From: Spirochaetaceae bacterium | Lineage (GTDB): Bacteria > Spirochaetota > Spirochaetia > SZUA-6 > Bin103 | Length of the DNA stretch: 8,226 bases | Direction of reading: 5' to 3' | NCBI GenBank assembly: GCA_026710565.1 | Contig: JAPOQV010000209.1 | Location: forward strand, 1-8,226 | Shown: one piece after another, positions 5,938 through 8,226 of the stretch | Layout of the letters: the number at the start of each line of letters is the position of its first letter | Numbering within the stretch: position 1 is the first letter of the stretch | Position numbers and translations under genes: made by a program | The notes under the pieces: generated by a model | What the model was told of the DNA's origin: nothing | Database searches by the model: none | The model's input: only the letters and a program-made list of their open reading frames with translations

Positions 5938-5985
5938 GTCAACGTCTCACCCATCATGCTTCGCCCATCATGCTTCGCCCATCAT
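5934..5985 (-). other. Chain of three mini-ORFs bridging nqrA and nqrB
   Basis: Starting in an ATGA overlap with the nqrA stop, MMGEA (ATG 5985, TGA to 5968) overlaps by ATGA a second MMGEA (ATG 5971, TGA to 5954). That overlaps MMGETLT (ATG 5957, TGA to 5934), whose stop overlaps the nqrB ATG at 5937, again as ATGA. All four junctions are the same four-base stop-start. The first two ORFs are identical because they come from the 14-bp tandem repeat. A reinitiation relay is possible; chance plus repeat slippage is the alternative. Confidence 0.45.
5946..5951 (-). promoter_or_regulatory. RBS supporting the ATG 5937 start of nqrB
   Basis: GGTGAG on the minus strand matches the 3' part of the consensus AAGGAGGTGA and lies 8 nt before ATG 5937. 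It sits where the third repeat copy (..ATGATGGG) runs into unique sequence (TGAGACG), so the RBS is half built from the repeat. The alternative GTG at 5877 has only a GAGA-type match. Confidence 0.5.
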
Positions 5986-5991
5986 GCTTCG
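5950..5991. repeat. 14-bp perfect tandem triplication at the nqrA stop codon
   Basis: Three identical copies of CGAAGCATGATGGG (minus strand; CCCATCATGCTTCG on plus) occupy 5991-5978, 5977-5964 and 5963-5950. The first copy encodes the end of NqrA (..REA and its TGA stop), so the array grows exactly outside the coding sequence. As 14 is not a multiple of three, each copy shifts frame. Each unit carries its own ATGA, so the stop-start chain is kept whatever the copy number. Confidence 0.95.
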
Positions 5992-7337
5992 CGCTGAATC
6001 AGGTCGAGCCCGCGCCGCAGGATCTCTTGCCAGCGGATCTTGGACGGACAGATGTACTCGCACAGGGCGACGTCCTCCTCGGCCAGCTCGTAGATGCCGA
6101 GCCCCTCCATCTCCGGGATGTCGTCGGCCAGGATGCTCTTCATCAGGAATTCCGGATAAACGTCCATCGGCAGCACCTCGCGGTAGATGCCGGTGGCGAT
6201 GAAGGCGCGCTCGCCGCCGTGCAGCTCGGTGGTGGCGGCGAACCCGTCGCGGCCGGCGAACAGCGCCGGCACCCATGCCGACGGAAAGGTCCGGGAGCGG
6301 CTGGCGGTGGTGAGCCGGGGCATCGCCCATCCCATCAGCTTGTGGCCATCGTGCTCGGGCAGCACGGTCACGGAGGTGTCCATGAAGCTCAGAAATCCGT
6401 CCGGGCCGACCGGACTGCCGGTGAGCGGGTTGCCGGAGATGTAGCGCGCCTCGTGGTCGGCGAGGCCGCCGGTGACCGCCTGGACCGGGGCGCCGAGCAC
6501 CGTGCGCACGTGCGTATGGCGGGGCGCCGAGGTGCCGGTGGAGGCCACGACGATGTCCGGAACCAGGCGGCCCTCCTCGAACAGGCGGCCGATCAGGATC
6601 ACACCCTGCAGCGGGCAGACCCAGACCGCGTCGGTGCGGTTGGCGATCGGGGCGATGTGGTGGATGTGCACGCCCGCGTTTCCGGCCGGATGCGGGCCGC
6701 GGAACTCGTGGCGTTCCAGGCGGTCGACGTTCTCCACCTCCGGCAGCTCCAGCGTACCGTCGGTGCAGAGGTGGAGATGTCCTTCGGTGAGACGCGACAG
6801 CGCCTGCAGCCCGGTGCGGAACGCGTCCTCCGCGCCGCGCAGCAGCACCGCGCAGTCGGCGGCAAGCGGCGCCGTGTCCATGGCCGGCACGAAGATGTCG
6901 CGCGGGGCCACCGTCGGGTCGGGAGCCACCGCCAGCGGACGCTGGGTGACGGCGGCCAGCAGGCCGCTGCGCTTGAGGGCGTCGAGCACCTGGCCGCGGC
7001 CGGCCGATGCCAGGGCCGGCGGGTCGAGCGCCAGCGCGTCCTGGCGGCCGTCCGGCTCGACGACCACCTTCTGAATGGCGCGCCGGGCGCCGCGCTCCAC
7101 CTCCGCGACCGTGCCGGACACCGGCGCGGTGAACAGGAAGTCCGCGTGCTCCTTGTCGTGGAACAGGGGGGAGCCCACCTTGACCGCATCTCCGGGTTGC
7201 ACGTCGGGCCGGGCGATGATGCCGCGAAAGTCGGGCGGCTTGATGGCGACGGCGGCCGGCAGCGGCGCGTCGATAACCGCGTCGTCGGGCCGGCCCGCCA
7301 GACGTATGTCGTGTCCGCGTTTGATTACTCGGTTCAC
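5982..7337 (-). CDS. nqrA: Na+-NQR subunit A
   Basis: This 451-aa cytoplasmic-side subunit lacks a membrane helix and belongs to the NqrA/RnfC-like family; it contributes to assembly and quinone interaction in Na+-NQR. The N-terminus IKRGHDIRLAGRP matches the family opening (IKKGLDLPIAG). KVGSPLFHDKEHADFLFTAP and GTVAEVERGARRAIQKVVVE form the biotinyl/lipoyl-like fold. GPHPAGNAGVHIHHIAPI matches the family GPHPAGLVGTHIH signature. YISGNPLTG follows, and the C-terminus CEYICPSKIRWQEILRRGLD matches the family's C-x3-CPxK ending. The length is normal. The start is GTG at 7337; no in-frame ATG, GTG or TTG precedes it in the leader I traced (to about 7425), and its SD is weak. It is the first gene of the operon, about 100 nt below a predicted promoter. 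Confidence 0.96.
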   Translation of the reverse strand: MNRVIKRGHDIRLAGRPDDAVIDAPLPAAVAIKPPDFRGIIARPDVQPGDAVKVGSPLFHDKEHADFLFTAPVSGTVAEVERGARRAIQKVVVEPDGRQDALALDPPALASAGRGQVLDALKRSGLLAAVTQRPLAVAPDPTVAPRDIFVPAMDTAPLAADCAVLLRGAEDAFRTGLQALSRLTEGHLHLCTDGTLELPEVENVDRLERHEFRGPHPAGNAGVHIHHIAPIANRTDAVWVCPLQGVILIGRLFEEGRLVPDIVVASTGTSAPRHTHVRTVLGAPVQAVTGGLADHEARYISGNPLTGSPVGPDGFLSFMDTSVTVLPEHDGHKLMGWAMPRLTTASRSRTFPSAWVPALFAGRDGFAATTELHGGERAFIATGIYREVLPMDVYPEFLMKSILADDIPEMEGLGIYELAEEDVALCEYICPSKIRWQEILRRGLDLIQREA

Positions 7338-7407
7338 CGGATGTACTCGTCGGCGCGCGCGGCAGTCCCCCGCGTGTGCAGGTGGGCGGTGTTGCCCAAT
7401 CGTACCT

Positions 7408-7427
7408 GTTGTGAGCGGGGATACAAC
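7408..7427. promoter_or_regulatory. lac-operator-like dyad in the nqrA leader
   Basis: GTTGT (7408-7412) and ACAAC (7423-7427) form an inverted repeat around GAGCGGGGAT. The core TTGTGAGCGGGGATACAA shares its first ten bases with the E. coli lac operator (TTGTGAGCGGATAACAA) and keeps the TTGT/ACAA ends. It lies about 12-32 nt downstream of the predicted nqrA transcription start, a position suited to a repressor. The regulator, if any, is unknown, and no LacI-family gene is in the window. Confidence 0.3.
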
Positions 7428-7445
7428 GCCGTAGACGCCGCACGG

Positions 7446-7475
7446 ACACTAAGAAACCCGGTTGCCGGTTGTCAA
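7446..7475 (-). promoter_or_regulatory. Predicted sigma70-type promoter of the nqr operon
   Basis: On the minus strand a perfect -35 TTGACA (7475-7470) is followed by an 18-nt spacer and a -10 TAGTGT (7451-7446) that keeps T1, A2 and T6 of TATAAT. The expected start is near 7439, leaving a leader of about 100 nt before the GTG of nqrA. It is the only good promoter match I found upstream of the cluster, and the short gaps below imply that all seven genes may be co-transcribed. Confidence 0.5.
7459..7472. repeat. Tandem 7-bp repeat in the nqrA promoter spacer
   Basis: CCGGTTG occurs twice back to back (CAACCGGCAACCGG on the nqrA strand), beginning inside the -35 hexamer and running into the spacer. 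It could be a regulator site that blocks or recruits polymerase. Only two copies are present, so this is suggestive. Confidence 0.5.
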
Positions 7476-7515
7476 GGAGTCGATGGGCCGGCCGCGCAAG
7501 CAGATCTTTGACCGG

Positions 7516-7530
7516 GAGCGGGGGCCGCTC
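7516..7530. other. Perfect hairpin 20 nt upstream of clpB
   Basis: GAGCGG (7516-7521) and CCGCTC (7525-7530) are separated by GGG. A stem this GC-rich just before the ribosome-binding region could form in the clpB leader RNA. There is no T-tract, so it is not an intrinsic terminator on the plus strand. Confidence 0.4.
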
Positions 7531-7550
7531 GTAGGTTTCAGAAGAACCCC

Positions 7551-8226
<676 letters not shown>

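Larger units (their letters stand above)
7338..7550. other. Divergent intergenic region between nqrA and clpB
   Basis: These 213 bp hold the 5' leaders of both divergent genes. Features are a sigma70-like promoter into nqrA (7446-7475), tandem CCGGTTG copies in its spacer (7459-7472), a dyad in the nqrA leader (7408-7427), an ACGCCG-TAG-ACGCCG direct repeat (about 7426-7440) and a GAGCGG/CCGCTC hairpin before clpB (7516-7530). I found no CIRCE element (TTAGCACTC-N9-GAGTGCTAA) and no convincing sigma32-type promoter for clpB. Confidence 0.6.

Noticed and set aside
5892..7511. 539-codon plus-strand ORF antisense to nqrA
   Set aside because: It is a mirror of nqrA codon usage; the composition is low-complexity and the real NqrA motifs are on the other strand.
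7508..7537. TTGACC-N18-TAGGTT as a clpB promoter
   Set aside because: The -10 match is poor and transcription would start only about 8 nt before the ATG, within the region needed for ribosome binding.
7338..7550. HrcA CIRCE or sigma32-type heat-shock element upstream of clpB
   Set aside because: I looked for the TTAGCACTC inverted repeat and for CTTGAA/CCCCAT-type boxes and found neither.

Overview
This is a GC-rich bacterial window dominated by one minus-strand operon. It encodes all six subunits of the Na+-translocating NADH:quinone oxidoreductase (Na+-NQR), in the order nqrA-B-C-D-E-F from about 7337 down to 1354. A trans-polyprenyl diphosphate synthase gene follows (1307-438). On the plus strand lie the last 31 codons of ndk (1-96) and the first 225 codons of clpB (from 7551), so both edges of the window cut genes. 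The taxon cannot be fixed from the sequence. A complete nqr operon, high GC and a polyprenyl synthase suggest a quinone-respiring Gram-negative-type bacterium that uses a sodium gradient (marine, saline or host-associated). I considered a high-GC spirochaete or PVC-type lineage from the general feel of the ClpB and Nqr proteins, but this is a weak guess.

Layout, left to right: the ndk 3' end; a 341-bp convergent gap with one doubtful small ORF (201-416); the polyprenyl synthase gene; nqrF, nqrE, nqrD, nqrC, nqrB and nqrA; a 213-bp divergent intergenic region with a good sigma70-like promoter reading into nqrA; then clpB. The Nqr proteins carry the expected cofactor signatures. NqrF has four [2Fe-2S] cysteines plus FAD and NADH motifs. 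NqrB and NqrC each have a covalent-FMN attachment motif. NqrD and NqrE each have the paired membrane cysteines. The polyprenyl synthase could supply the isoprenoid tail of the quinone that the complex reduces. No apbE (the flavin transferase that attaches the FMNs) is in the window, so it must be encoded elsewhere.

The most unusual signal lies between the operon genes. At three junctions (nqrA/nqrB, nqrC/nqrD, nqrF/polyprenyl synthase) the gap is spanned by very short ORFs joined by ATGA or TGATG stop-start overlaps, beginning at the upstream gene's stop codon and ending on or over the next gene's start. Two of these junctions also hold perfect short tandem repeats that include the upstream stop codon: 14 bp x 3 after nqrA and 15 bp x 2 after nqrC. 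This could be a reinitiation relay that sets subunit stoichiometry, or it could be replication-slippage debris in which such overlaps arise by chance. The nqrA leader also contains a dyad that resembles the lac operator.
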